A stretch of 58,023 nt of DNA from Pseudomonas palmensis (GTDB taxonomy: Bacteria; Pseudomonadota; Gammaproteobacteria; Pseudomonadales; Pseudomonadaceae), in NCBI RefSeq assembly GCF_017848315.1, contig NZ_JAFKEC010000032.1, positions 1 to 58,023 on the forward strand, read 5' to 3'. The notes beneath the pieces were generated by a model, which saw only the letters and a program-made list of their open reading frames with translations, did not search any database and was not told where the DNA came from. The position numbers and the translations under genes were made by a program. Shown piece by piece: positions 18,181 to 26,454 of the stretch. Each line of letters starts with the position of its first letter. The first letter of the stretch is position 1.

Positions 18181-18316
18181 CGGGAACGCATCACTGGGCA
18201 GCTGGGCGGGGCCTCGGAGTCTACCGCAGCGCCCGGTCGGGCGACCACAGCCAGTCTGTGGTTTTAGCCGCTATACTACGCGCCCTCACGATACCCCTGC
18301 CCGCTCCGGAGCCCGC

Positions 18317-18988
18317 ATGACCCAGGACCAACTCAAACAGGCTGTCGCCCAGGCCGCTGTCGATTTCATTCTGCCCAAGCTCGATGACAAGAGCATCGTC
18401 GGCGTCGGCACCGGTTCGACCGCCAACTGCTTCATCGACGCCCTGGCGCTGCACAAGGGTGCGTTCGATGGTGCGGTCGCCAGCTCCGAGGCCACGGCTG
18501 CACGCCTGAAGGGCCACGGCATTCCGGTGTACGAGCTGAACACGGTCAGCGACCTGGAGTTCTATGTGGACGGTGCCGACGAGAGCGACGAGCGCCTGAA
18601 CCTGATCAAGGGCGGTGGCGCAGCCCTGACCCGCGAGAAGATCGTCGCGGCCGTGGCCAAGACCTTCATCTGCATTGCCGACGCGAGCAAGCTGGTGCCG
18701 GTACTGGGCGCCTTCCCGCTGCCGGTCGAGGTGATCCCGATGGCGCGCAGCCATGTGGCACGTCAGCTGGTGAAACTGGGCGGCGACCCGGTGTACCGCG
18801 AAGGCGTGGTGACCGACAACGGCAACATCATCCTGGACGTGTTCAACCTGCAGATCACCAACCCGGTGGAGCTGGAAACCCAGATCAACGCGATCGTGGG
18901 CGTGGTGACCAACGGCCTGTTCGCGGCGCGCCCGGCGGACCTGCTGCTGCTGGGGACCGCGGACGGCGTGAAGACCCTGACCAGGTAA
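18317..18988 (+). CDS. rpiA: Ribose-5-phosphate isomerase A
   Basis: This 223-residue enzyme interconverts ribose 5-phosphate and ribulose 5-phosphate in the pentose phosphate pathway. It begins MTQDQLKQAVAQAAVDFI. Substrate-binding motifs are VGVGTGSTANCFID near residue 30, DGADE near residue 85 and KGGGAALTREKI near residue 98. The ATG at 18317 gives the normal family length; the longer frame upstream overlaps the ilvA promoter side and lacks homology. Confidence 0.95.
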   Translation: MTQDQLKQAVAQAAVDFILPKLDDKSIVGVGTGSTANCFIDALALHKGAFDGAVASSEATAARLKGHGIPVYELNTVSDLEFYVDGADESDERLNLIKGGGAALTREKIVAAVAKTFICIADASKLVPVLGAFPLPVEVIPMARSHVARQLVKLGGDPVYREGVVTDNGNIILDVFNLQITNPVELETQINAIVGVVTNGLFAARPADLLLLGTADGVKTLTR

Positions 18989-19005
18989 GCTTGCGGGGCC
19001 GGCCT

Positions 19006-19071
19006 CATCGCGGGCCAAGCCCGCTCCCACAGGTTCGGTGTGATCTTGTGGGAGCGGGCTTGACCCGCGAT
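19006..19071. repeat. REP pair, GTGGGAGCGGGC type
   Basis: Two inverted units around a 14-base spacer, between the convergent rpiA and the first SdiA-regulated-like gene. Confidence 0.9.
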
Positions 19072-19076
19072 ACAGC

Positions 19077-19979
19077 CTACTCGGTCTTCCTGAATACGTA
19101 GAACAGGTTCGGCTCGCTCACCACATACAGCGTCCCGGCATCGTCCAGCGCAATCCCCTCGGCCTGCGGCACGCTCGCCTTCAACCCGGCAGACCCCTTG
19201 CGCAGCGACAGGCTGCTGATCGGCTTGCCCTTCACGTCCAGCTCCAGCACCAGTTGCGATTCGTCCGACAGGGCCAGCAGATGCCCGCTGCGCTCGTCGA
19301 ACTGCAAGCTCGACAGGTCTCTCACGAACAACCGCGAATCACGCTTGCGGTCCTGCACCACGTGCACCGCATAGGGCTGCTCCGGATTGTCATGGGGAAA
19401 CCCGTGCACCTCGTAGATCAGCATCGGGTCGCGCTCCTTGGCCACGAACAGGCGCTTGCCGCCCGAGTCGTAGGCCAGCCCCTCGAAACCCTTGTTGCCG
19501 TTCAGGCCGATGCCCAGGGTAAGCTGCTCGGCATCCTTGGCATCCAGGAACGCGGTATCGGGCGCCACATGCACCCGGATCAGGCGCTGCTCGCGCTCGT
19601 CCGTGATCACGAAACTGCCCGGCCCCACATACTCCACCGCCTCGGGGTCGCCGAAACCTGTCAGGGGGATGCGCCGCACGATGCGCCCCTCCAGCGACAG
19701 CTCGATCAGCTCGGGGTTCTTGTTGGTGACCGTGTACAGGCTGTTGCGGTCCGGGTCGAAGGTCAGCGCCGAAATATCCGCCTCCAGCCCCTCGACCGGG
19801 CGTGCCTCGACCACCACCTGGTAGCGGCTCAGCCCCATGCCCTGCTCGGCCGGCTGCCACCAGGCCTTGAGGTCGAACCAGGCACGCTCGAACACGCGGT
19901 GCTGCTGCCCCGCCACGCCCAGGGCGGCAAGGGCCAGCAGACTGAAAACAAGAAAGACCAGGGGCAGGTAACGACGCAT
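19077..19979 (-). CDS. SdiA-regulated-domain (YjiK-like) protein, copy 1
   Basis: This 300-residue protein has an N-terminal hydrophobic anchor or signal (MRRYLPLVFLVFSLLALAAL) and then a beta-propeller-like domain with the motifs ISALTFDPDRNSLYTVTNKN, DPEAVEYVG and FEGLAYD. It ends VPQAEGIALDDAGTLYVVSE. These are marks of the SdiA-regulated family, thought to be periplasmic or membrane-anchored and of unknown function. It shares its domain plan and final motif (PQAEGIALDD versus PRAEGVAMDD) with the neighbouring gene, so the two are probably tandem duplicates. Confidence 0.8.
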   Translation of the reverse strand: MRRYLPLVFLVFSLLALAALGVAGQQHRVFERAWFDLKAWWQPAEQGMGLSRYQVVVEARPVEGLEADISALTFDPDRNSLYTVTNKNPELIELSLEGRIVRRIPLTGFGDPEAVEYVGPGSFVITDEREQRLIRVHVAPDTAFLDAKDAEQLTLGIGLNGNKGFEGLAYDSGGKRLFVAKERDPMLIYEVHGFPHDNPEQPYAVHVVQDRKRDSRLFVRDLSSLQFDERSGHLLALSDESQLVLELDVKGKPISSLSLRKGSAGLKASVPQAEGIALDDAGTLYVVSEPNLFYVFRKTE

Positions 19980-20056
19980 TCGGGAAGACTCGGCAGGGTT
20001 CGGGCGTCATCTAACCATAGCCAACTGAATCGAAGCTTAATGCCACTATGCGGGAG

Positions 20057-20989
20057 TCACTGCTTGCGAAAGCGGTAGAACAGGTTCGGCTCACTGACGA
20101 TGTACAGGGTGCCCTGGTCGTCCATGGCCACGCCCTCGGCGCGAGGGATGCGCTTTTTCAGGCCGTTGAAACCGCCGAGCAGGGTCATGAAGCTGACCTG
20201 CTCGCCCCGCTCGTCCAGCTCCAGCAGCATGTTCGAGTCGGCCGACAGCACCAGCATGTGCCCGGTACGCGGGTCGACCCCCAGCGCCGAGAGGTTGCGC
20301 AGGTCCAGCTCGTCACTGGGCAGCGGCTGCTTGTCGCCGGTCAGCGGCGAACGGCCGTCGGTGCGCCAGGTGAACAGCCGCGGCGGACGCTCCTCGCCCA
20401 GCACGAGGCGCTGGTTGCGCGGGTCCCAGGCAATCGCCTCGAAGGCCTTGTTCTGATTGGCCGAAGGGCCCAGGTCGTATTGCGTGAAATCCTTGATGTT
20501 CAGTGCCTGGGTGCTGTCGTCCAGGCTGACGATGGTCATGGTGTGATCACGCTCGTCGACAATGGCCAACCGCCCGTCCGCCAGCACCGCAACCCCCTCG
20601 GGGTTGCTCCAGCCGTGAAGTGGCAGCTTGCGCAGCACATCGCCGTCCAGGGTCAGCTCGACCAGGAACGGGTTCTTGCCCATGACGGCGAACAGGGTCT
20701 TGCGCTGGGGGTCGTAGGCCAGGTCGGAGGCCTCGTCGTCCTCCATGCCCGGCAGCACCTTGGCGTCGATATCGACCGTATAGCCCGGCAGCCAGATACT
20801 GGCCTGCTGTTCGCTCACCGACTCGAAACGCTCCTGCAGCCACAGCAGGCCACGGTCGTCCCAGTGCATGGCGATGGCCACGCCATAGCCGATCACCGCA
20901 GCCGTCACCAGCCAGGTAGACCAGCGCAACAGGAGGCGACGCTTGCGCACAGGAGGGAGCGAACCGCTGGAAGGATAAGGTGTGGCCAT
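20057..20989 (-). CDS. SdiA-regulated-domain (YjiK-like) protein, copy 2
   Basis: This 310-residue protein has a short cytoplasmic start (MATPYPSSGSLPPVRKRRLL), one membrane segment at about residues 22-42, and then the same propeller-like domain as its neighbour (ASDLAYDPQRKTLFAVMGKN, NPEGVAVLADGRLAIVDERD, FEAIAWDPRN). It lies upstream of copy 1 on the same strand with 77 bases between them. The start at 20989 was preferred because upstream in-frame sequence is non-hydrophobic and lies in the promoter region. Function is unknown. Confidence 0.78.
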   Translation of the reverse strand: MATPYPSSGSLPPVRKRRLLLRWSTWLVTAAVIGYGVAIAMHWDDRGLLWLQERFESVSEQQASIWLPGYTVDIDAKVLPGMEDDEASDLAYDPQRKTLFAVMGKNPFLVELTLDGDVLRKLPLHGWSNPEGVAVLADGRLAIVDERDHTMTIVSLDDSTQALNIKDFTQYDLGPSANQNKAFEAIAWDPRNQRLVLGEERPPRLFTWRTDGRSPLTGDKQPLPSDELDLRNLSALGVDPRTGHMLVLSADSNMLLELDERGEQVSFMTLLGGFNGLKKRIPRAEGVAMDDQGTLYIVSEPNLFYRFRKQ

Positions 20990-21111
20990 CAGGTATTCCC
21001 GTTGTTTTTTTAGCCTGGCACGCAACACGCAGGCACGTTCACAAGGTTGATTCGCGGGGATTATCCGGATCATTTGTGAAAAAAACGGCAACGCCCGATC
21101 AAAGGCCGGGG

Positions 21112-21142
21112 AAAAGGTGGCAGTCGGCTATCGACTGCCACC
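21112..21142 (-). terminator. Terminator after the D2HGDH-FAH operon
   Basis: An 11-bp stem (GGTGGCAGTCG and its complement) with a 5-base loop lies just past the FAH-family stop codon. On the minus strand it is followed by TTTT. Confidence 0.65.
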
Positions 21143-21151
21143 CGGGGCAGG

Positions 21152-21817
21152 TCAGCGAACGCTGCCCTCGAAACGGCTCACACCGGGCAGTTCCAGCACC
21201 AGCTCATCGCCAGCGCTCAGCGGCCCGACGCCGGCCGGCGTACCGGTGAGGATCACGTCACCCGCCTGCAGCGCGAACTGCGAGGCCATGTGCTGGATCA
21301 TCGGCACGATCGGGTTGAGCATCAGCGCGCTGTTGCCGTCCTGGCGCACCTCGCCGTTGATGCTCAGGCGAATGCCGATATCGGCCAGGTCCTCGAATGT
21401 GCTGCCAACCACGAAGGGCGTCAGCACGCAGGCGCCGTCGAAGCACTTGGCGCGCTCCCAGGGCAGGCCCTTTTCCTTGAGCTGCGCCTGCAGGTCACGC
21501 AGGGTCAGGTCCAGTGCCGGGGCGAAGCCGGAGATGGCGTCGAGCACTTCTTCTTCGGTAGGCGCCGGCGACAGCGACTTGCCCAGCAGCACCGCGATTT
21601 CCGCCTCGTAGTGCACCGAGCCACGCTCGGCCGGGATCTTGAACCCGCCTTCCAGCGATACCACGCAACTGCCCGGCTTGATGAACAGCAGCGGCTCGGT
21701 CGGAATCGGGTTGTCCAGCTCTTTGGCGTGCTCGGCGTAGTTGCGACCGATGCACACCACCTTGCCCACCGGCAGATGAGTACGCGTGCCGTCTACATAC
21801 TGGTGCTGATAGTTCAT
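21152..21817 (-). CDS. Fumarylacetoacetate-hydrolase-family protein
   Basis: This 221-residue protein begins MNYQHQYVDGTRTHLPVGKV and has the short FAH-fold signature VVCIGRNYAEHAKEL, the metal-binding region HYEAEIAVLLGK (EAE-type), and the C-terminal GDVILTGTPAGVGPL. Related short members are acylpyruvases or oxaloacetate decarboxylases/tautomerases; the substrate here cannot be assigned. An AGGAG site precedes the ATG at 21817. It follows the D2HGDH gene by 38 bases, so the two are probably one operon. Confidence 0.85.
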   Translation of the reverse strand: MNYQHQYVDGTRTHLPVGKVVCIGRNYAEHAKELDNPIPTEPLLFIKPGSCVVSLEGGFKIPAERGSVHYEAEIAVLLGKSLSPAPTEEEVLDAISGFAPALDLTLRDLQAQLKEKGLPWERAKCFDGACVLTPFVVGSTFEDLADIGIRLSINGEVRQDGNSALMLNPIVPMIQHMASQFALQAGDVILTGTPAGVGPLSAGDELVLELPGVSRFEGSVR

Positions 21818-21855
21818 TGCCGACTCCTGGAACGATGTTATTGGCGCTGCGGGGT

Positions 21856-23253
21856 TCACTCGACGGCGAAGATCTTGCCCGGGTTCATGATCCCGTTGGG
21901 GTCGAACACCGCCTTCACTGCCTTCATGTACTCGATCTCGACCGGCGAACGGCTGTAGGTCAGGTAGTCACGCTTGGTCATGCCCACGCCGTGTTCGGCC
22001 GAAATCGAGCCGTTGTACTTCTCTACCGTCTCGAACACCTGCTTGTTGACCACCGCGCAACGGGAGAAGAACTCGTCCTTGCTCATGTCGTCGGGCTTGA
22101 GGATGTTCAGGTGCAGGTTGCCGTCGCCGATGTGGCCGTACCACACCACCTCGAAGTCGGGGTAGCGTTCGGCGACGATCGCGTCGATATCCTTGAGGAA
22201 CGCCGGCACCTTCGACACGGTTACCGAAATGTCGTTCTTGTACGGGGTCCAGTGCGAGATGGTCTCGGAGATGTACTCGCGCAGCTTCCACAGGTTCTGC
22301 AGTTGCTGCTGGCTCTGGCTCATCACGCCGTCCAGTACCCAGCCCTGCTCGACGCAGTGCTCGAAGGTGGCCAGGGCTTCGTTGGCCACTTCCTCGGTGC
22401 TGGCTTCGAATTCCAGCAGCGCGTAGAACGGGCAATTGGTCTCGAACGGCGCAGGCACGTCACCGCGGCCCAGCACCTTGGCCAGGGCCTTGTCGGAGAG
22501 AAATTCGAAGGCGGTCAGGTCGAGCTTGCCACGGAAGGCGTGCAGCACCGGCATGATGGAGTCGAAATCAGGCGTGCCCAGCACCATCGCGGTGAGGTTG
22601 TTGGGTGCCCGGTCCAGGCGCATGGTGGCCTCGACCACGAAGCCCAGGGTACCTTCGGCGCCGATGAACAGCTGGCGCAGGTCGTAGCCGGTGGCGTTCT
22701 TGATCAGGTCCTTGTTCAGCTCGAGCAGGTCGCCCTTGCCGGTCACGACCTTGAGGCCAGCTACCCAGTTGCGGGTCATGCCGTAGCGAATCACCTTGAT
22801 ACCGCCGGCATTGGTGCCGATATTGCCGCCAATCTGGCTGGATCCTGCCGACGCGAAGTCGACCGGGTAGTACAGGCCCTTGTCCTCGGCAAAATTCTGC
22901 AGCTGCTCGGTGATCACGCCAGGCTGGCACACCACGCTGCGGTCGAATTCGTTGAAGTCGAGAATCTGGTTCATGTAGTCGAACGCCACCACCACTTCGC
23001 CATTGGCGGCTACTGCGGCAGCCGACAGGCCGGTGCGCCCGCCCGACGGCACCAGGGCGACCTGGCGCTGGTTGGCCCAGCGCACGATGGCCTGAACCTG
23101 TTCGGTGCTCTTGGGGAACACGATGGCCAGGGGGGCTGGAGCAAAATGCTTGGTCCAGTCCTTGCCGTACGCATCAAGTGAAGCAGCGTCGGTCAGGACC
23201 TTTCCAGGCTCAACCAGGGTCATCAGCTCATCCAACAGCGCACGATCGGTCAT
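21856..23253 (-). CDS. FAD-linked D-2-hydroxyglutarate dehydrogenase
   Basis: This 465-residue flavoprotein has the PCMH-type FAD-binding domain in its first half (ALVPSGGRTGLSAAAVA, and GSSQIGGNIGTNAGGIKVIR near residue 135) and the lactate-dehydrogenase-type C-terminal domain with VVWYGHIGDGNLHLNIL and EHGVGMTKRDYL. Length and motifs fit D-2-hydroxyglutarate dehydrogenase. It is transcribed divergently from serA, the arrangement in Pseudomonas where this enzyme re-oxidises the D-2-hydroxyglutarate made by SerA. A D-lactate dehydrogenase is the main alternative; context favours D2HGDH. Confidence 0.85.
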   Translation of the reverse strand: MTDRALLDELMTLVEPGKVLTDAASLDAYGKDWTKHFAPAPLAIVFPKSTEQVQAIVRWANQRQVALVPSGGRTGLSAAAVAANGEVVVAFDYMNQILDFNEFDRSVVCQPGVITEQLQNFAEDKGLYYPVDFASAGSSQIGGNIGTNAGGIKVIRYGMTRNWVAGLKVVTGKGDLLELNKDLIKNATGYDLRQLFIGAEGTLGFVVEATMRLDRAPNNLTAMVLGTPDFDSIMPVLHAFRGKLDLTAFEFLSDKALAKVLGRGDVPAPFETNCPFYALLEFEASTEEVANEALATFEHCVEQGWVLDGVMSQSQQQLQNLWKLREYISETISHWTPYKNDISVTVSKVPAFLKDIDAIVAERYPDFEVVWYGHIGDGNLHLNILKPDDMSKDEFFSRCAVVNKQVFETVEKYNGSISAEHGVGMTKRDYLTYSRSPVEIEYMKAVKAVFDPNGIMNPGKIFAVE

Positions 23254-23288
23254 CTACAGAACTCTCGAACAATTCATGGTCACCCTGA

Positions 23289-23303
23289 GCACGTTTCACG
23301 TGC
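23289..23303. promoter_or_regulatory. Inverted repeat GCACGT-TTC-ACGTGC
   Basis: A perfect 6-bp inverted repeat with a 3-base centre in the divergent region between the D2HGDH gene and serA, 36 bases from the D2HGDH start. It may be a regulator binding site. Confidence 0.45.
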
Positions 23304-23321
23304 CAGGGATGGGCGTAAACA

Positions 23322-23349
23322 GGGGTGCCTATGCTAGCATACGCACCCC
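23322..23349. promoter_or_regulatory. 28-bp near-perfect palindrome in the serA/D2HGDH intergenic region
   Basis: The left arm GGGGTGCCTATGCT pairs with the following 14 bases in 13 of 14 positions, the only mismatch being C-C at the eighth pair. It is centred in the shared 172-base divergent region, so it is well placed as an operator acting on both genes. Confidence 0.6.
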
Positions 23350-23425
23350 CGCAGATCGTGCCGAAAGCCGATGCTGCGAGCGCTTCTTTCCCTGCCATTT
23401 TTCTCCGGGACACAGGTTTACGCAG

Positions 23426-24655
23426 ATGAGCAAGACTTCTCTCGATAAGAGCAAGATCAAGTTCCTTCTCCTCGAAGGCGTCCACCAATCCGCCGTGGAC
23501 GTCCTCAAGGCCGCCGGGTACAGCAACATCGAATACCTCACCGGCTCCCTGCCGGATGCGCAACTGAAGGAAAAGATCGCCGATGCCCACTTCATCGGCA
23601 TTCGCTCTCGCACCCAGCTGACCGAAGAGGTCTTCGACTGCGCCAAGAAACTGGTCGCTGTCGGCTGTTTCTGCATCGGCACCAACCAGGTCGACCTGGA
23701 CGCCGCTCGCGAGCGCGGCATCGCCGTGTTCAACGCGCCTTACTCCAACACCCGTTCGGTTGCCGAGCTGGTACTGGCCGAAGCGATCCTGCTGCTGCGC
23801 GGTATCCCCGAGAAGAACGCTTCCTGCCACCGTGGCGGCTGGATCAAGAGCGCGGCCAACTCCTTCGAGATCCGTGGCAAGAAGCTGGGCATCGTCGGCT
23901 ACGGCTCGATCGGCACCCAGCTGTCGGTACTGGCCGAAAGCCTGGGCATGCAGGTGTTCTTCTTCGACCCGCTGACCAAGCTGCCGCTGGGCAACGCGAC
24001 CCAGGTCGCCAGCCTGCACGAGCTGCTGGGCCTGGCCGACATCGTCTCGCTGCACGTTCCTGAGCTGCCATCCACCCAGTGGATGATCGGCGAGAAGGAA
24101 ATCCGCGCGATGAAAAAGGGCGCGATCCTGATCAACGCCGCCCGTGGCACCGTGGTCGAACTGGACCACCTGGCCGCCGCGATCAAGGACAAGCACCTGA
24201 TCGGCGCCGCCATCGACGTGTTCCCGGTAGAGCCGCGCTCCAACGACGAGCAGTTCGAAAGCCCGCTGCGTGGCCTGGACAACGTGATCCTGACCCCGCA
24301 CATCGGTGGTTCCACCGCCGAGGCCCAGGCCAACATCGGCCTGGAAGTGGCCGAGAAGCTGGTCAAGTACAGCGACAACGGTACCTCCGTGTCGTCGGTC
24401 AACTTCCCTGAAGTGGCCCTGCCGGCGCACCCGGGCAAGCACCGCCTGCTGCACATCCACCAGAACATTCCGGGCGTGCTCAGCGAGATCAACAAGGTGT
24501 TCGCGGAAAACTCGATCAACATCTCCGGTCAGTTCCTGCAGACCAACGAGAAGGTCGGCTACGTGGTGATCGACGTCGATGCCGAGTACTCGGACCTGGC
24601 GCAAGAGAAGCTGCAGCACATCAACGGCACCATCCGTTCGCGCGTGCTGTTCTAA
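23426..24655 (+). CDS. serA: D-3-phosphoglycerate dehydrogenase
   Basis: This 409-residue enzyme starts serine synthesis by oxidising 3-phosphoglycerate. It begins MSKTSLDKSKIKFLLLEGVH. The NAD-binding motif is GIVGYGSIGTQ near residue 158, the catalytic HIGGST lies near residue 292, and a C-terminal ACT domain (HRLLHIHQNIPGVLSEINK) provides serine feedback. The length matches the E. coli-type enzyme, which can also reduce 2-oxoglutarate. The ATG at 23426 fits the family; a longer upstream frame crosses the palindromic control region. Confidence 0.95.
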   Translation: MSKTSLDKSKIKFLLLEGVHQSAVDVLKAAGYSNIEYLTGSLPDAQLKEKIADAHFIGIRSRTQLTEEVFDCAKKLVAVGCFCIGTNQVDLDAARERGIAVFNAPYSNTRSVAELVLAEAILLLRGIPEKNASCHRGGWIKSAANSFEIRGKKLGIVGYGSIGTQLSVLAESLGMQVFFFDPLTKLPLGNATQVASLHELLGLADIVSLHVPELPSTQWMIGEKEIRAMKKGAILINAARGTVVELDHLAAAIKDKHLIGAAIDVFPVEPRSNDEQFESPLRGLDNVILTPHIGGSTAEAQANIGLEVAEKLVKYSDNGTSVSSVNFPEVALPAHPGKHRLLHIHQNIPGVLSEINKVFAENSINISGQFLQTNEKVGYVVIDVDAEYSDLAQEKLQHINGTIRSRVLF

Positions 24656-24683
24656 ACGCTTCGCCGGCAACGCCGATCCAAAT

Positions 24684-24714
24684 GAAAAAGGCGACCCTCG
24701 GGTCGCCTTTTTTC
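24684..24714. terminator. Bidirectional rho-independent terminator after serA
   Basis: AAAAAGGCGACC, a CTCG loop and the complementary arm ending in a T-run form a strong stem with U-tracts on both strands. It separates the convergent serA and DUF4399 genes. A decayed REP-like piece (TTCGCCGGCAACGCCG) lies just before it. Confidence 0.9.
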
Positions 24715-24725
24715 ATGCCCGCGTT

Positions 24726-25199
24726 TTACTTCACGGTCACGGTAATCTTCTTCGATTCCACGCTTGGCTTGAACGGCACGTGGAACTTGTCGCCCAGCAC
24801 CAGTTGCAGGGTGTGCTTGCCAGGGGTCAGGGTCAGCTGGGTTTCGGTCTGCGCCTTGCCAAAGTGCAGTACCTGCGGGCCGGCGGGCAGCGGCTGGCCG
24901 TTTTCCGGCATCAGGCTGGTGGGCAGCACCTGGTCGGCAGCCGGCGCCTTGTCGACGTCCACCAGCAGGTGATGATGGCCGCTATGCGGGGTGGCGTCGC
25001 CGGCCGGCTTGAGTTCCATGCCTTCGATGCCAAACTTGACGGTGAAGGTCTTGTCGACGGTGGCGCCATCGGCCGGGGAAACGATGAATACCTTGGCATC
25101 CTTGGGTGGTGCCTGGCTCACCAGGCCTTCGGCGGCGGCCAGCGCGGACACGCCCATCAACAAACCAGCGACGGCAGCACGCGAAAATAGGCTTTTCAT
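24726..25199 (-). CDS. DUF4399 periplasmic protein
   Basis: This 157-residue protein begins MKSLFSRAAVAGLLMGVSAL, ending its signal peptide near AAAEG. The mature part has VFIVSPADGATV, HHHLLVDVD, a TQLTLTPGKHTLQLVLGD block and the closing KKITVTVK, matching DUF4399. These proteins look like small Ig-like beta domains; no function is established. The HHHLL cluster might bind metal, which is only a guess. It is convergent with serA and divergent from the truncated binding-protein gene. Confidence 0.8.
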   Translation of the reverse strand: MKSLFSRAAVAGLLMGVSALAAAEGLVSQAPPKDAKVFIVSPADGATVDKTFTVKFGIEGMELKPAGDATPHSGHHHLLVDVDKAPAADQVLPTSLMPENGQPLPAGPQVLHFGKAQTETQLTLTPGKHTLQLVLGDKFHVPFKPSVESKKITVTVK

Positions 25200-25428
25200 T
25201 CACTTCTCCTGTGATTTACTTCGGTAACCCTTACCCCTGAATACCAGGGCAACGGTTCATTACGATAGATCAATTGCGCCAAGGCAAGCTTTAAAAAACG
25301 CCACGGAAAAATCTTCCCTGGCATCTAACATCCTCGGCCAAGTGCGGTCCTAGACACTGTTCGACCGCGACACACACAAAAAGTCGCGGCGACCGGACTC
25401 ACTGCCAAAGACCAGGAAAGGGGCTTAG
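25200..25428. other. 229-base divergent intergenic region with a GC-rich hairpin
   Basis: No gene is seen. A hairpin, CCGCGAC and GTCGCGG around an 11-base loop, occupies 25365-25389, about 40 bases before the start of the plus-strand gene. The rest is relatively AT-rich and probably holds both promoters, though no convincing box was found. Confidence 0.5.
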
Positions 25429-25968
25429 ATGCGTTTGACTATTGGGGTACTGCTCACGGCCCTGCTGACCCCGTTGGCCCATGCCGAGCTGATCGACGAG
25501 GTCAACGATCGAAATGAACTGCGTATCGCGATCAGCGCCGATTCCTCGACCAATATCCGCAAGCAAGGCCAGTGGACCGGCTTCGAGATCGGGCTGGGCC
25601 AGGCGCTGGCCAAGGAGCTGGATGTAGGGGTGGAGTTCGTGCCCGTCGACCATGACGAGTTGCTGGACGGTGTGGAAAGCGGCCGTTACGACATCGCCCT
25701 GGACCAGATCACCGCCAGCCCCGAGCTCAAGCAGCGCCTGGGTGTCAGCGAACCCTATACCGACGGTGACGACGACAAACGCTATGTGATGCCCTTCCAG
25801 AAGGACAACCCGGCCTTCGAGAAAGCCTTGAACGCCGCCCTGCAGCGCATCAAGGACAACGGGCGCATGACCGAGCTGGCGCAGCAGGCGGCGCGGCCCG
25901 CTGTCGAGCCCCAGGCCCAGACCCACACCGAAGCGGCGGATGCTGCCGTGGACACCGACGCACCTTAA
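25429..25968 (+). CDS. Short family-3 solute-binding protein lacking most of one lobe
   Basis: This 179-residue protein has a signal peptide (MRLTIGVLLTALLTPLAHAE) and then lobe 1 of a family-3 amino-acid-type binding protein: RNELRIAISADSSTNIRKQG, FEIGLGQALAKEL, LLDGVESGRYDIALDQITAS and SEPYTDGDD. The sequence then passes straight to the C-terminal part (YVMPFQKDNPAFEKALNAAL) that normally follows lobe 2. About 80-90 residues usual for lobe 2 are missing, without a frameshift. The tail is rich in Ala, Glu and Thr. Ligand binding in the normal clamshell manner seems unlikely; it could be a binding-domain remnant or a regulator. It shares its stop-codon bases with the convergent DUF523 gene. 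Confidence 0.7.
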   Translation: MRLTIGVLLTALLTPLAHAELIDEVNDRNELRIAISADSSTNIRKQGQWTGFEIGLGQALAKELDVGVEFVPVDHDELLDGVESGRYDIALDQITASPELKQRLGVSEPYTDGDDDKRYVMPFQKDNPAFEKALNAALQRIKDNGRMTELAQQAARPAVEPQAQTHTEAADAAVDTDAP

Positions 25969-26453
25969 GCGTCGAGGGCCCCCAGGGCCTGCACGGCCGC
26001 GTCCAGCTCCAGTTCGCTGAACACCTGCACCCCGGCCCGGCGCAACAGCGCCGTGGTCACACCCTCACCTTCCACCCTGGTGCCGCTGAACGTACCGTCA
26101 TAGGTCAGCCGGTTGCCACAGGACGGGCTGCCCGACTTGAGCACGGCCACCCTTATGGCGTGGCGCTGCACCAGTGCCAGCGCCAGGTGCGCGCCCTGCA
26201 CGAACGGCGCGGTCACGTCCTCGCCGGCTACCGTCACCACCCGGGCCTGGCCTTCCAGCACCGCACTGCCCTGCCCACCGGGAATTTCCGCAGGTGGCCG
26301 CGGGGTCGGCAGGCCGCCGGCGACCTCGGGGCACAACGGCACCACGCGACCCTCCCGCTGCCAGCCCTGGAGCACATCCGGATGCCCGCTGGCGCGACCG
26401 TCATAGCGCACCGGCTGCCCCAGCAGGCAGGCGCTGACCAGAACCTTATGCAT
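25965..26453 (-). CDS. DUF523 protein
   Basis: This 162-residue protein begins MHKVLVSACLLGQPVRYDG, the DUF523 signature, and continues with CPEVAGGLPTPRPPAEI and LKSGSPSCGNRLTYDGTFSG. The cysteines in SACLLG, LCPEV and SPSCG are conserved in the family and may bind metal or a cluster. Function is unknown. It follows the 2OG oxygenase gene after one base and is probably cotranscribed with it. The longer upstream frame lies within that gene. Confidence 0.85.
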   Translation of the reverse strand: MHKVLVSACLLGQPVRYDGRASGHPDVLQGWQREGRVVPLCPEVAGGLPTPRPPAEIPGGQGSAVLEGQARVVTVAGEDVTAPFVQGAHLALALVQRHAIRVAVLKSGSPSCGNRLTYDGTFSGTRVEGEGVTTALLRRAGVQVFSELELDAAVQALGALDA

Positions 26454-26454
26454 G

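Noticed and set aside
16438..18267. 609-codon open frame antisense to ilvA
   Set aside because: ilvA motifs are clear on the minus strand; this frame has none.
18272..18277. TATACT -10-like box before rpiA
   Set aside because: No acceptable -35 box was found at 16-18 bases upstream, so it was not listed as a promoter.
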